Origin: Nitrospira sp.
Lineage (GTDB): Bacteria; Nitrospirota; Nitrospiria; Nitrospirales; Nitrospiraceae
Reading direction: 5' to 3'
Length of the DNA: 64,000 nucleotides
Assembly (NCBI GenBank): GCA_022226935.1
Contig: CP092081.1
Location: 1,673,137-1,737,136 of the forward strand
Every line of letters begins with the position of its first letter. Within the stretch, counting starts at the first letter, position 1. The notes below the pieces were generated by a model, which was given only the letters and a program-made list of their open reading frames with translations, was not told the DNA's origin and did no database searches. Below, piece after piece: positions 36,565-46,064 of the stretch. Both the position numbers and the translations under genes were made by a program.

Positions 36565-38043
36565 TTAGATCTTCGCGCTCAGGTACAAGGAGGCGCCGCG
36601 CCGGTTGATCAAGACCAGAGCGGTGTCGCCCTTCTTGAGACTCGATGCGGCCCGATCGAACTCCTTCATTGAGGTCACCGGCTTGCGGTTGATTTCCCGG
36701 ATGACGTCACCGGGCATCAACCCGGCGCGCTCCGCGTCACTTTCTGGGTCGACATTGGTGACCACAACTCCTTGAAGCTTTCCCTTCAGCCCGAGTTCCT
36801 GGGCCGTTTCCCGATCAAGCTCCTGCACGGCGAGACCCGCCAATGGCTGGTCCGATGGTTCGGTCTCCGTCTTCGCCACCTGCTGGTTGTCCGGCAGTTC
36901 GGCCATGGTGACGGCGAACTCTTTTTCCTGCCCGTCCCTCAACACTTTGACTGTGGCTTTGCTGCCGACTGCGGTTCGCGTGACCGCGCGTTGGAGTGTC
37001 ACGGCATCCTCGATCGGCGCGTCCTGGAAGGACAGGATCACGTCGCCCTGCTTGATTCCGGCCTTGTCCGCCGGGCCTTCTTCCTTCACATCCGTGACGA
37101 CTGCGCCATTCGTCCCCTTCACGCCAAAGGATTTGGCGAGGTCATGGTTGAGGTCTTGAATGCCGATGCCCAGGTAGCCCCGCACGACCTTGCCGGTCTT
37201 GACCAGGCTTTCATAGATTGGTTTGCTCATCCCGGTCGAGACGGCAAAACCGACGCCTTGATATCCTCCGGTTTGAGAAAAGATGGCCGTGTTGATGCCG
37301 ATCAGTTCTCCCTTCGTATTCACGAGGGCACCGCCGCTATTTCCGGGATTGATGGCGGCATCGGTTTGAATGAAATCTTCATACTGTGTGATCCCCATAT
37401 GTCCCCGGCCCAGCGCACTGACGATGCCGAGGGTCACTGTGGAATTCAGACCGAAGGGATTACCAATCGCCAGTACGTATTCACCGACCTGCAGGCGGCT
37501 GGAATCGCCCCACGGAATAGTTGGGAGCTGCGTGCCGTCGATCTTCACCACGGCAATATCACTCTTCGGATCACTGCCGACGATCCGGCCCTTAAACTCC
37601 CGCTTATCGGGCAGCGTGACCGTAACCGTTTTTGCGCCGGCGATCACATGGTTGTTGGTCAGCACATATCCATCCTGGGTGACGATCACCCCGGACCCTT
37701 GGCCGCCGCCTCGATGTTCCCGCGGTTCCATGGGTGGTCCGAATCGGCGCGGGCCGAACGGTGCTCCGAAAAAGTCTTCCCTTTTCCCGCGCGGGCGAGC
37801 GTGGTCAGACACTTCTTCCGCGCCGCTGGTGGTGATGTTGACGACGGCCGGTGTGACCGTCTTGGCCACATCGGCAAATCCGGCAGCGGGTAAGGCGCCA
37901 ACCGGCGCCATCGGACGTTCCTCTACGACGGGCGCTGGATTCGAGGCGTGAGATGGTAACAGCGGGGTATAGCTCCAGATTAATCCCGCGCTGACGGCGG
38001 CAATACCGGCTAATAGACTGACTGACGGTGTGGGGCGTTTCAT
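36565..38043 (-). CDS. HtrA/DegP-type serine protease with two PDZ domains
   Basis: Periplasmic quality-control protease and chaperone. The 492-residue protein has an N-terminal TM/signal (~8-25), then the trypsin-like domain with His132 (TNNHV), Asp162 (KSDIAV) and Ser236 (GNSGGAL), a PDZ1 at ~285-375 and a PDZ2 at ~400-490. A Pro/Arg/Gly-rich loop (~82-115) sits before the catalytic domain. AGGAGG is before the ATG. The two-component system genes lie immediately upstream on the same strand, suggesting stress-responsive control. Confidence 0.95.
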   Translation of the reverse strand: MKRPTPSVSLLAGIAAVSAGLIWSYTPLLPSHASNPAPVVEERPMAPVGALPAAGFADVAKTVTPAVVNITTSGAEEVSDHARPRGKREDFFGAPFGPRRFGPPMEPREHRGGGQGSGVIVTQDGYVLTNNHVIAGAKTVTVTLPDKREFKGRIVGSDPKSDIAVVKIDGTQLPTIPWGDSSRLQVGEYVLAIGNPFGLNSTVTLGIVSALGRGHMGITQYEDFIQTDAAINPGNSGGALVNTKGELIGINTAIFSQTGGYQGVGFAVSTGMSKPIYESLVKTGKVVRGYLGIGIQDLNHDLAKSFGVKGTNGAVVTDVKEEGPADKAGIKQGDVILSFQDAPIEDAVTLQRAVTRTAVGSKATVKVLRDGQEKEFAVTMAELPDNQQVAKTETEPSDQPLAGLAVQELDRETAQELGLKGKLQGVVVTNVDPESDAERAGLMPGDVIREINRKPVTSMKEFDRAASSLKKGDTALVLINRRGASLYLSAKI

Positions 38044-38163
38044 AGGGGCTCCTCCTAGATGACGGTGGTCTGTACACGCGGGGGAGAGTGCTCTTCCGTG
38101 TGACAGTCAATTGGAAGGTAACAGCCCTGGATGAGAAAACTATTAACGAGGAATTAGAAGTCG

Positions 38164-39567
38164 TTAAGCTGCTGCTGCAGCCAATGGCAGGACAAGGGTG
38201 AAGGTAGATCCTTTGCCGACCTCGCTCTGGACTTCGATGTGTCCGTGGTGGGCTTCGGCAATCCAGGCGCAGATGGCCAGGCCGAGGCCGGTCCCTTTTT
38301 TGGTATGGGCCCGGGCGTCATCAGTACGGAAGAAGCGGTCGAAAATCTGTTTGTGCGCGTCTTGCGGAATGCCGATCCCGTAATCGCGCACCGCAAGGCG
38401 CGCCCAGGTGCCTTCTACTCGCAAATCGATTTCGACCTTGCCGCGAGGATGAGAGTATTTGACCGCGTTGTCGACGATGTTGAGGATGAGTTCCCGCAAA
38501 CGAAGTTCGTCCCCCCGCACAGTCGCCGGCTGGATCGTGCCCATGATGACATCCACTTCCCGTTCCTGACCAAGTAGGCAAGCCTGGCGTTGAATGTCCT
38601 CCACTAAGGCCTCCAGCCGGACCGGCTCACATTCTGTTTTCACCTGTCCCATATCCGCCCGCGAGAGGAAGAGCAGTTCTTCCACAATGCGGGACATGCG
38701 GTCGATTTCCTCCAGGTTGCTTTCGAGGACGGCGATGTAATCTTCGACCGGTCGTGGACGGCGCAGGACTAATTCGCTTTCACCTTTCATGACCGTCAGC
38801 GGCGTGCGGAGTTCGTGGGAGGCATCGCTGCTGAACTGACGAATTTGCGCGAAGGAGGTTTCCAGCCGGGCGATCATATTGTTGAACGTATCGGTGAGCC
38901 GGCCGATTTCATCCGTGGAGCGTTCAGAATGCAGCCGCTGCGTGAGGTCGCCGGCCGCAATCCGTTGCGCGGCGACGGTGATGGAATCGACAGGGCGCAG
39001 GGCACGTCCTGCCAAAAACCATCCTCCCACCAAGGACACGACCAAGGCGATCGGCGCCATGACGAGCAGCACAAGGAGAAAGCGGCGCAGCGTTTCTTCG
39101 ACACCTTCCAGAGTGGTGCCTACCTGCACGATATACAGCAATGAACCACGGTAAATAATGGGAACGGACACCAGCCGCAGCGGCGGTTCGTTGGGGTATC
39201 TGGCCGATTCGAAGACGGTGCTCCCCGTAAAGGCTGCTTCCAGGGCGGGGCGGCTCAAGGGGACGTCGTGTTGCCGGATATTCGGGGAGCGGATGGTGAT
39301 GGTGCCGGTAGGGCTGAAGATCTGAAAAAATTTGTCGATACGAGTGAGTTCAGGGAATTGACTCAACAGCGCATCTTCATCGATGAGGGGCAGAAACCCA
39401 CGAGTCTCCAGCGAGCGCACGGCGGCCGAGGCGGTTTCCTGTAACGACTCATCGACTTGGTCTCGGAGGCCTCGGGCCGTGATGGTGTAGAGCACCACGG
39501 AAAACGTCAGCAGAATCAGGGCCAGCGCCGTTCCGTACCACAGGGTGAGCCGGACTCGAAGGGGCAT
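38164..39567 (-). CDS. Sensor histidine kinase
   Basis: A membrane kinase of the CpxA/BaeS/CusS-like class, 467 residues. TM1 ~8-30, a periplasmic sensor domain ~31-160, TM2 ~163-187, HAMP ~188-240, then HisKA with phosphoacceptor His251 (SSDASHELRTPL), and a HATPase domain with N-box (NAVKYS), GIGIPQ and GTGLGLAI. The start overlaps the response-regulator stop (TGATG), so the two are coupled. The signal is not known; downstream htrA hints at envelope stress. Confidence 0.95.
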   Translation of the reverse strand: MPLRVRLTLWYGTALALILLTFSVVLYTITARGLRDQVDESLQETASAAVRSLETRGFLPLIDEDALLSQFPELTRIDKFFQIFSPTGTITIRSPNIRQHDVPLSRPALEAAFTGSTVFESARYPNEPPLRLVSVPIIYRGSLLYIVQVGTTLEGVEETLRRFLLVLLVMAPIALVVSLVGGWFLAGRALRPVDSITVAAQRIAAGDLTQRLHSERSTDEIGRLTDTFNNMIARLETSFAQIRQFSSDASHELRTPLTVMKGESELVLRRPRPVEDYIAVLESNLEEIDRMSRIVEELLFLSRADMGQVKTECEPVRLEALVEDIQRQACLLGQEREVDVIMGTIQPATVRGDELRLRELILNIVDNAVKYSHPRGKVEIDLRVEGTWARLAVRDYGIGIPQDAHKQIFDRFFRTDDARAHTKKGTGLGLAICAWIAEAHHGHIEVQSEVGKGSTFTLVLPLAAAAA

Positions 39568-40238
39568 CAGTCCACCTTGAGCATGTACCCACTCCCTCGT
39601 ATCGTATGAATCAGCTTTCGCGCCCGGCCGCGATCAATCTTATTTCGCAGATAATTCACGTAGACGTCGATCACATTCGTGAAGGTGTCGAAGTCTTGAT
39701 TCCAAACATGATCGGAAATCATGGGGCGGGTCAGCACCCGTCCCGCGTGCCGCATGAAATATTCCAGGAGCGCATACTCTTTGACCGTGAGCTCGATACG
39801 CTGCCCTCCGCGGGTCACCTCCCGCGTGGCGGGGTTGAGGATGAGATCATCGATCTGGAGCGTGCCGGACGATTCGGCCGTGCCGCGCCGCAGGAGCGCT
39901 CTGACCCGGGCGAGCAATTCATCGATGGCGAAGGGTTTGGTCAGGTAGTCATCCGCTCCGGCATCCAATCCCTTGACGCGTTGGTCGACTTTCGACTGTG
40001 CCGTCAGGATCAAGACGGGCGTCTGGATTTTTTCTTTGCGAAGGCGGGTCAAGACTTCCATGCCGGGGAGCCCAGGCAGCATGAGGTCGATCATGATGAG
40101 GTCGTAGCTACCGGTCAAGGCCAGATCGAGACCCTGCGCGCCGTCTTCGCAGAGATCGACGGCGTAACTTTCCTCCTCAAGCGCTCGCTTGATGAACGAG
40201 CCCACCTTGGTTTCATCTTCAACGACAAGAACGCGCAT
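39567..40238 (-). CDS. OmpR-family response regulator
   Basis: A 223-residue regulator: receiver domain (1-115) with phosphoacceptor Asp51 (IMIDLMLPG), acidic residues EDE at 7-9 and Lys102-type KPF; and a C-terminal winged helix (~128-222) with YLRNKIDRGRARKLIHTIRG-type sequence. It is the first gene of the two-component pair. Upstream is an extended -10 (TGCTATAAT) and a CCCACCGGTGGG palindrome over the expected start. Confidence 0.96.
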   Translation of the reverse strand: MRVLVVEDETKVGSFIKRALEEESYAVDLCEDGAQGLDLALTGSYDLIMIDLMLPGLPGMEVLTRLRKEKIQTPVLILTAQSKVDQRVKGLDAGADDYLTKPFAIDELLARVRALLRRGTAESSGTLQIDDLILNPATREVTRGGQRIELTVKEYALLEYFMRHAGRVLTRPMISDHVWNQDFDTFTNVIDVYVNYLRNKIDRGRARKLIHTIRGSGYMLKVD

Positions 40239-40246
40239 AGGTCATG

Positions 40247-40258
40247 CCCACCGGTGGG
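40247..40258. promoter_or_regulatory. Palindrome at the two-component promoter
   Basis: CCCACCGGTGGG is a perfect 12-bp palindrome that overlaps the predicted transcription start of the response-regulator gene. It could be an operator, possibly for autoregulation, but no second copy is seen nearby. Confidence 0.35.
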
Positions 40259-40261
40259 TGG

Positions 40262-40270
40262 ATTATAGCA
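40262..40270 (-). promoter_or_regulatory. Extended -10 promoter of the two-component operon
   Basis: On the minus strand TGC-TATAAT, a perfect extended -10. No good -35 is seen at 17-18 bp. The start would be near 40255, 17 bases before the response-regulator ATG. Confidence 0.5.
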
Positions 40271-40306
40271 GAGGCAGCCGGTCTATGATGCGATCAAACG
40301 TGTGAA

Positions 40307-41455
40307 TCAGGGGAGGTCGGCGGAGTCCGAACTGGAGCGTGCGGTGGCCTGTAGGCGACAGAGGGTACGAATGTCCTTCCAGTCTTCTCCGGGAAGTAGC
40401 TGGTGCGTGTCAGCCGGAGGCGGGCCCGCAAGTGCGACAAGCGTGGCGAGCCGCCGGCTCATATCAGGATGGGTCGAGAGGAAATCAGGCGGTTCAACAT
40501 GGCCTTGCTCGGATTTCTGCAGCGTACCGTAAAAGGCAATCATGGCGCTCGGATCGAGATGGGCAGCCTGCATCATGCGAAGGCCTTCGACATCCGCTTC
40601 CTCCTCATGGGTGCGGCTGTAGTGCAATGAGCCCATCGTTTGCGCACCCTGCAGCCCCCACGCCAACCCCCCTGACACATCCCCTGATACGGCGGTCAGC
40701 AGCAACGTGCCTGCTGTTTGTTCAAGGATGGCTCTGGTGCTGTGGCGGAGATAGACATGTTGAAGTTCGTGCGCCAGGACGCCGGCCAGCTGTTCGGCGC
40801 TGCTGGTCTGTTCCAGCAGGCCGCGCAGAATGACCACTTGGCCGCCGGGAGCCGCAAAGGCATTGATGGCGGGATTGTCCACCACGGAGAGCGTGATCCG
40901 ATAAGGGGAGCCCGGATGCGAGGCTGCCAACGTTTGCACGACCTGATCGATCTTTCGAAGTCGCTCCGGATCACGGCATTGCTGCGTCTCCGGCGCGAGA
41001 TGTTCGACAATCTGCCGACCGAGCGATTCCTCCCACATGACCGGTACGTAGGGTGTGGCTGCTGAGGCGACGCCAGGAATGCCCCATCGGTACAGGCCGA
41101 TGAGCATGAGTATCACTCCGAGTCCTGCGCCCATCGTCCAACCAAGGCGTGTCTGTCGCCAGGAGGGATTGTGAAAATGTTGTGCGAGCGCGGGTGCCGC
41201 CGAATGGATTTCGGTCAACAGCGCTTGGCTGGAGACCACCACCGCCTCTGCCGGTTCAGGCCCGAACTCCAGGCGGACCGGCTCGCCTCGGTAGGTCCCT
41301 TGTGTTTGACGAATCTGGCCGTACGGCCATTCCTTCATGCTGCCATCGGGCATGGCGATCTGCAGTGCGGCCGGGCTTATGGTGAGGGTGACGCGGTGTC
41401 GCGTGGCCGTGCGGCCGTCGAGATAGTGAGCGGTTCGGGCAATGGACATGATCAC
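40307..41455 (-). CDS. M48-family metallopeptidase, membrane-anchored
   Basis: A 382-residue zinc peptidase. An N-terminal domain (~1-100) is followed by one TM (~107-122) and the peptidase domain with HELQH (229-233) and a third-ligand glutamate in the SRTHEEEADVEG segment. It belongs to the BepA/Loi P-like M48 group. The GTG at 41455 overlaps the stop of the DUF898 gene (GTGA); an ATG two codons later is equally possible. It is the last gene of a three-gene unit with YjgN-like and ankyrin proteins. Confidence 0.88.
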   Translation of the reverse strand: MIMSIARTAHYLDGRTATRHRVTLTISPAALQIAMPDGSMKEWPYGQIRQTQGTYRGEPVRLEFGPEPAEAVVVSSQALLTEIHSAAPALAQHFHNPSWRQTRLGWTMGAGLGVILMLIGLYRWGIPGVASAATPYVPVMWEESLGRQIVEHLAPETQQCRDPERLRKIDQVVQTLAASHPGSPYRITLSVVDNPAINAFAAPGGQVVILRGLLEQTSSAEQLAGVLAHELQHVYLRHSTRAILEQTAGTLLLTAVSGDVSGGLAWGLQGAQTMGSLHYSRTHEEEADVEGLRMMQAAHLDPSAMIAFYGTLQKSEQGHVEPPDFLSTHPDMSRRLATLVALAGPPPADTHQLLPGEDWKDIRTLCRLQATARSSSDSADLP

Positions 41456-42720
41456 GCATCCATGTCGAAGCCGGTGTCGAGCAGGTTTGATAACCCTTCG
41501 CCGGTGACCGAGGCTTCAGAGGTGTCTTGCAGTACGCGATTGAGATCGACGGGGCCGTGGAGCGACAGCGTGCCGATAAAAAAGCGCGCATTACGCACGG
41601 TGACCCACGGCCAGGCCCACCCCAAGGTGGCCAGGAGGAGGCCGAGGTTGCCCAGATACAGCGCGAACAGCCGCTGCCAGGTGATCTCGGATGAAAAGCG
41701 GGCGTCTCCGAATGAGGTGTGATTCCAGAAATAGCGTTGCTTCTGTCCCAGCAGCCAGATCCACATCGGCCCGAGCACAAAGGGAATCAGCAACAACGTC
41801 AGGCCTGCGTTCGTTAATTGCGCGGCGAGGACGAACCCGCAGAGGGCCAGCACTGCATAGGTGGTAAACAAGGTCACGGCGAAGGGGATCATCACGCCGG
41901 ATCCGTGGCCGGTGAATCGGAAACGCTGGTTGCCGAAATAGGTGTGGGAGTGCAGAAACGCCTGACGCTGCGTTTGGAAATAGGGGTAGTAGGTACCCAG
42001 GGTGAGAATCGTCAAGAACCATCCCCGACAATACAGTTTGAGAAAATCTATGGTCCGTCCTCGAAACGAGAACCGGATGCCGCGCCATGAGGTGCGGGTG
42101 CATCGATAGCGGCGCGCATTCACGATTGCGACGGGAACATAGAGGAAGAACACCAGGCCGGCCATCCCCTGCAGCAACCCATCGATCCACTGCGGAAGCT
42201 CGAGAAACGTATGCGCGGCGCTCAGGGAAAAATAGGGAATGCCGAATACCAGCATGGCTTTCAGAAACCCTTGATAGAGCTCCTTGCCGGTCCCGTGATA
42301 CGCGAATCGATCCCCTGCAAAAGATGTGTGACTGAACAGGTACCGACGGATCTTTGCCTTGGCCCAGAAGTGATATCCGCCTAGAGTCACCAGCGTGAGG
42401 CAGACGTTCACGATATGCATACCCAAGAGAGTCCCGCCCATTCCATGAAAGGACGCGCGCATGGGCGAGGAGGACGCAGTTATGCAGGGTGGGGGCGATG
42501 GATCAGGAACTGCGGAAAGCCTGCCTTGCCCGTTCGGCAGAACATCGATTGAGGCTGAGGATACCGGATCCACCACGGCGAACCGGGCGCCGCATGTCGG
42601 GCAGGTGCTGCGAGAAGCCCTCGTCAATTGTTCCAGGGCGCGGATTCGGTAATGGCTGAGGCAGCGGTGACAGGTGACGCGTGCGGCGCTCGTCTCGTCA
42701 TGCAGTGCCGCATTGGTCAT
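41452..42720 (-). CDS. YjgN/DUF898 membrane protein with N-terminal zinc ribbon
   Basis: A 422-residue integral-membrane protein of the YjgN (DUF898) family, with several hydrophobic spans and repeated xGGYHFWAKAKIRRYLFSHTS-like and LTLGTYYPYFQTQRQAF-like modules. It starts with a zinc ribbon: Cys17, Cys20, Cys40 and Cys43. Family members often sit beside an M48 peptidase, as here, where the two overlap by four bases. The role is unknown. Confidence 0.85.
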   Translation of the reverse strand: MTNAALHDETSAARVTCHRCLSHYRIRALEQLTRASRSTCPTCGARFAVVDPVSSASIDVLPNGQGRLSAVPDPSPPPCITASSSPMRASFHGMGGTLLGMHIVNVCLTLVTLGGYHFWAKAKIRRYLFSHTSFAGDRFAYHGTGKELYQGFLKAMLVFGIPYFSLSAAHTFLELPQWIDGLLQGMAGLVFFLYVPVAIVNARRYRCTRTSWRGIRFSFRGRTIDFLKLYCRGWFLTILTLGTYYPYFQTQRQAFLHSHTYFGNQRFRFTGHGSGVMIPFAVTLFTTYAVLALCGFVLAAQLTNAGLTLLLIPFVLGPMWIWLLGQKQRYFWNHTSFGDARFSSEITWQRLFALYLGNLGLLLATLGWAWPWVTVRNARFFIGTLSLHGPVDLNRVLQDTSEASVTGEGLSNLLDTGFDMDA

Positions 42721-42723
42721 GAT

Positions 42724-44034
42724 TCAACAGGCGGCCTGATGGCCCAAGGCGCAGGCCTGTTGCAATCCGTGCAGGAATCCCGCGCGATCGCCTTTTCCTC
42801 GCTTCACGACGGCACGTTCGAACTGGGCACGCCCGTTTTGTGGTTGGTGGGTGAGGTACTGATCCCAGAGGAGAAGCGCCTGATCCCATTGCCCGCGCAC
42901 GGTATGTACGGATGCGGCTGCGCTGTAGGCATTGATGTAGGTGGGATTCAGGCGCATGGCGGCGTGAAAGGCGATGAGCGCTTCGTCGGGCGCGTCCTTT
43001 TGGAGCAGGGCAGTTCCGCGTCCGTAATAGGCTTCATGATCATCGGGATCCAGGTTCAACGCTTCGGCATAGGCGAAGAGTGCCTTGTCGATCTGGCCCT
43101 GTTTTTGGAATGCGATTCCTTCCGCGCGTTTGGCCTTGGCGTCCGCAAACTCTTTGCCGCCGTGTGCGCGCAGCAGCGCGATCAGTTCGTGATCCTCGTC
43201 GTGTTGCGCGATCTCCAGCGGGGTTTCGTCGTGACTCTTTTGATTTACCGGAATGCCCCCTTCGAGCAGAGTCTGTGCGGCAGCGAGATGTCCACGCCGG
43301 ACTGCCCGATGGAGCGCCGAATCACCGCAGGTGCAGGTCGCTCGGATGTCGGCCCCATTGGTAAGGAGCACCTCAATGGTGTCGGCATGGCCCTGTTCAG
43401 CCGCAGCCAACAGAGCGGTATAACCCAGTTTCCCCTTTGCGTTCGAGTTGGCTCCCTGCTGCAACAGCAGCGTGACCACAGCGGTGTGCCCGCGCTTGGC
43501 TGCTTCAAACAATGCCGTCCGTCCATTGCCGTTGCGTTGGTCCACCGTCTGTCCCTCTGCCAGGAGCGCTGCGGCCGCGGCCTGATCGCCTCGCGCCGCC
43601 GCAAGGTGGAGGGGCGTCCAGCCATGGGCTTTCAAAATAAACGGCGACAGCACCAAGCCATCGATGTCGTAAGGGTCGTGGGTCGTTTTTATTTGTTCCA
43701 GCATCCAGTAGGCCATTCCCGACAACAACACGTAGTTCAACATGCAGGCCAGGACAGCCACCGCGATTCCTGTGAGGCGGCGGGATAGATCGATCGGAAG
43801 GTCGCAATCCCACGATCGAGTGTTCCTGTCTTCATCGGTCGGCCGCGCCGCCGAGTTGAGGACCAGGAGGTTGGCATGGCAGGAAGGGCAGGGAAATTGG
43901 TGCAATGACTGATCGGCCGCTGGTGTGCAGGAGGTGATGGCCTGGCAAAGGGGGCAGACGGCGGTCTGCGCAGCGTGCGATGGTGTCAGCGCAGAGGATG
44001 CAGGGAGTGCCGCGACGGGGTGAACGGTAGTCAT
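42724..44034 (-). CDS. Zinc ribbon, ankyrin and TPR membrane protein
   Basis: A 436-residue protein combining an N-terminal zinc ribbon (Cys27, Cys30, Cys49, Cys52), one TM (~88-110), five ankyrin repeats (~138-290; HGWTPLHLAAARGD, NGRTALFEAAKRGH, LGYTALLAAAEQGH and more) and three TPR units (~300-405). The same ribbon type occurs in the next gene, suggesting a shared metal or partner. It starts the three-gene unit, with a 3-base gap to the DUF898 gene. Function unknown; protein-protein scaffolding is likely. Confidence 0.82.
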   Translation of the reverse strand: MTTVHPVAALPASSALTPSHAAQTAVCPLCQAITSCTPAADQSLHQFPCPSCHANLLVLNSAARPTDEDRNTRSWDCDLPIDLSRRLTGIAVAVLACMLNYVLLSGMAYWMLEQIKTTHDPYDIDGLVLSPFILKAHGWTPLHLAAARGDQAAAAALLAEGQTVDQRNGNGRTALFEAAKRGHTAVVTLLLQQGANSNAKGKLGYTALLAAAEQGHADTIEVLLTNGADIRATCTCGDSALHRAVRRGHLAAAQTLLEGGIPVNQKSHDETPLEIAQHDEDHELIALLRAHGGKEFADAKAKRAEGIAFQKQGQIDKALFAYAEALNLDPDDHEAYYGRGTALLQKDAPDEALIAFHAAMRLNPTYINAYSAAASVHTVRGQWDQALLLWDQYLTHQPQNGRAQFERAVVKRGKGDRAGFLHGLQQACALGHQAAC

Positions 44035-44203
44035 GGTGCCTTACGACCCTTCGCCCGGGCGCGTGCTGGACGGTCGCGTCAGTGGGGTGATCGGTGATTA
44101 TTGAAAAGGATAGCGCAAAACGGGAGGAGCGCAACCGATCAGGCGTCCTGCCAAAGAGACTGGGCATGGACGCGGCAGAGTTTCAGGAGGGGGGATGAGA
44201 ACG

Positions 44204-45859
44204 TTAAGCAGGGGGAAAGCGCGTAATGGTCACAGGGGCATAGGTTAGATGGGGACCCTCAGGACGGCGGTAGCTCAAGGAGTGGCGAAGCCAGGCCGTG
44301 TCGTTGCGGGTTGGGAAGTCGGCTCGGTAGTGAGCCCCGCGGCTTTCTTCTCGTCCCAATGCGCCTACGACGATGGTCTCGGCGATCTCCAGCAGGCACT
44401 GCAATTCCAACGCGTGAATCAGGTCGGTGTTGAAGACGCGTCCCTTGTCCTGCACGCACATGTGTTCCGCGCGACGATTCAAGGCTTGAACGGCGCTGAG
44501 GGCCTCTTGAATGGATTGTTTCGTGCGGAAGATCCCCAGGTTCAGGCTCATGGTTTTGCCGAGGTCGTCCCGTATCTGCCAGGCCCGTTCAGGTCCGGGG
44601 TTGCTGAGCAACTTGTCGATACGCTGTTGTTCGCTCTTCAGGATGGCGTCGGATTTCGGTGGCAACTGCACGGTGCCGATGGACTCAGCGGCCTTCGTGC
44701 CCGTTCGGCGTCCAAAGACAATGGTTTCCAGTAAGGAATTGCCTCCGAGACGGTTGGCACCATGCACACTGACGCAGGCGCATTCGCCTGCGGCGAAGAG
44801 TCCTGGCAGCTCCGTTTCTCCCCACGCATTGGTTCGGATGCCGCCCATCTGGTAGTGGGCTCCGGGACGTATGGGAATGGGGGTTTCGATCGGATCGAGT
44901 CCCGCGAATTCCATTGCCAGTTCCCGGATCTGCGGGAGCCGTTCCAGGATCTTGGCGCGGCCCAGATGTCGCAAGTCGAGCAGGACGCAGCCGTCGACGC
45001 CTCGCCCTTCCTGGATTTCCTGTCCGATGGCGAGAGAGACGGTGGAGCGGGTTGCCAACTCCATTTGTTCCGGCGCGTAACGTTTCATGAACCGCTCACC
45101 CAGCGTGTTCAGCAGATACCCGCCTTCTCCCCGCGCGCCTTCGGTGATCAGGATGCCGGTGTCTTTTAAGGTGGTCGGATGAAACTGGACGAATTCCATG
45201 TCCTCGAGCGCAACGCCTGCGCGATAGGCCAGCGCCATCCCGTCGCCGGTATTAATGACGGCATTCGTACTCGTGGAAAAAATGCGTCCACTCCCGCCCG
45301 TCGCCAGAATCACGGCTTTGGCACGCAGCGTCTGTAATCCGCCATGGATCATGTCCCAGGCGACCACCCCGCAACAGCGTCCTTCTTCGACCAGCAAGGC
45401 CGTGACGTACCACTCCTCATAGACCTTGCAGCGGCGCTTCATGAGTTGTTCGTACATGGCGTGTAAGAGGGCATGGCCGGTACGGTCGGCCGCGTAACAG
45501 GTACGGGGATAGCCTGCTCCCCCGAAGGGCCGTTGCGCGATGCGTCCTTCCGGGGTGCGGCTGAAGATCACGCCCATACGTTCCAATTCTAAAATGTCCT
45601 GGGGCGCCTCCTTGCACATGGCCTCAATGGCGTCCTGGTCGCCCAGATACAGTCCTCCCTTGGCTGTGTCGTAGGCATGGGCCTCCCAGGAGTCTTCTGC
45701 GCCGATGGCCGCGTTGATGCCTCCCTGAGCGGCGACCGAATGGCTGCGGACGGGGTGTACCTTCGAGAGGAGCGCGACATTGATGTCCGGCGGCACGGCA
45801 ATCGCGGCTCGCATACCGGCGAGTCCCGCTCCCACCACGAGAATGTCATGGGTCATCAT
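44204..45859 (-). CDS. sdhA: Succinate dehydrogenase/fumarate reductase flavoprotein subunit
   Basis: The FAD-bearing catalytic subunit of complex II, interconverting succinate and fumarate. The 551-residue protein has the GAGLAG FAD motif (10-15), the histidine for covalent FAD in RSHSVAAQGG (His40), the active-site signature FHPTTLKDTGILITEGARGE, and HGANRLGGNSLLE. In organisms with a reverse TCA cycle this protein can work as fumarate reductase; direction cannot be read from the sequence. The iron-sulfur and membrane subunits are not adjacent, which is unusual. Confidence 0.93.
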   Translation of the reverse strand: MMTHDILVVGAGLAGMRAAIAVPPDINVALLSKVHPVRSHSVAAQGGINAAIGAEDSWEAHAYDTAKGGLYLGDQDAIEAMCKEAPQDILELERMGVIFSRTPEGRIAQRPFGGAGYPRTCYAADRTGHALLHAMYEQLMKRRCKVYEEWYVTALLVEEGRCCGVVAWDMIHGGLQTLRAKAVILATGGSGRIFSTSTNAVINTGDGMALAYRAGVALEDMEFVQFHPTTLKDTGILITEGARGEGGYLLNTLGERFMKRYAPEQMELATRSTVSLAIGQEIQEGRGVDGCVLLDLRHLGRAKILERLPQIRELAMEFAGLDPIETPIPIRPGAHYQMGGIRTNAWGETELPGLFAAGECACVSVHGANRLGGNSLLETIVFGRRTGTKAAESIGTVQLPPKSDAILKSEQQRIDKLLSNPGPERAWQIRDDLGKTMSLNLGIFRTKQSIQEALSAVQALNRRAEHMCVQDKGRVFNTDLIHALELQCLLEIAETIVVGALGREESRGAHYRADFPTRNDTAWLRHSLSYRRPEGPHLTYAPVTITRFPPA

Positions 45860-46064
45860 GAAGTCTTCTTGTCTCGGTCGCGTTTCGTGACGGTCAACGT
45901 TGCCCTGGGCATAGGGCTTGATCTCACTATTACGCTATGGAATTTTGGAAAACAAGCGAGGTGAGGTGGCGGCTGAACGCTTGGAAAACTCGGTGCTGCA
46001 TGATAGGGTACCCACGCTGCCTCGAATGAACGAGTGCGTCACCTTATAGCAGGATTTCACCCCT

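Noticed and set aside
36772..37893. 373-codon open frame opposite the HtrA gene
   Set aside because: Antisense to a well-conserved protease; a by-product of GC-rich codon usage, with no recognisable domain.
45860..46064. Glycine riboswitch upstream of gcvP
   Set aside because: The 205-base leader shows no tandem aptamer pattern that I can recognise; only a weak ribosome-binding site is seen.
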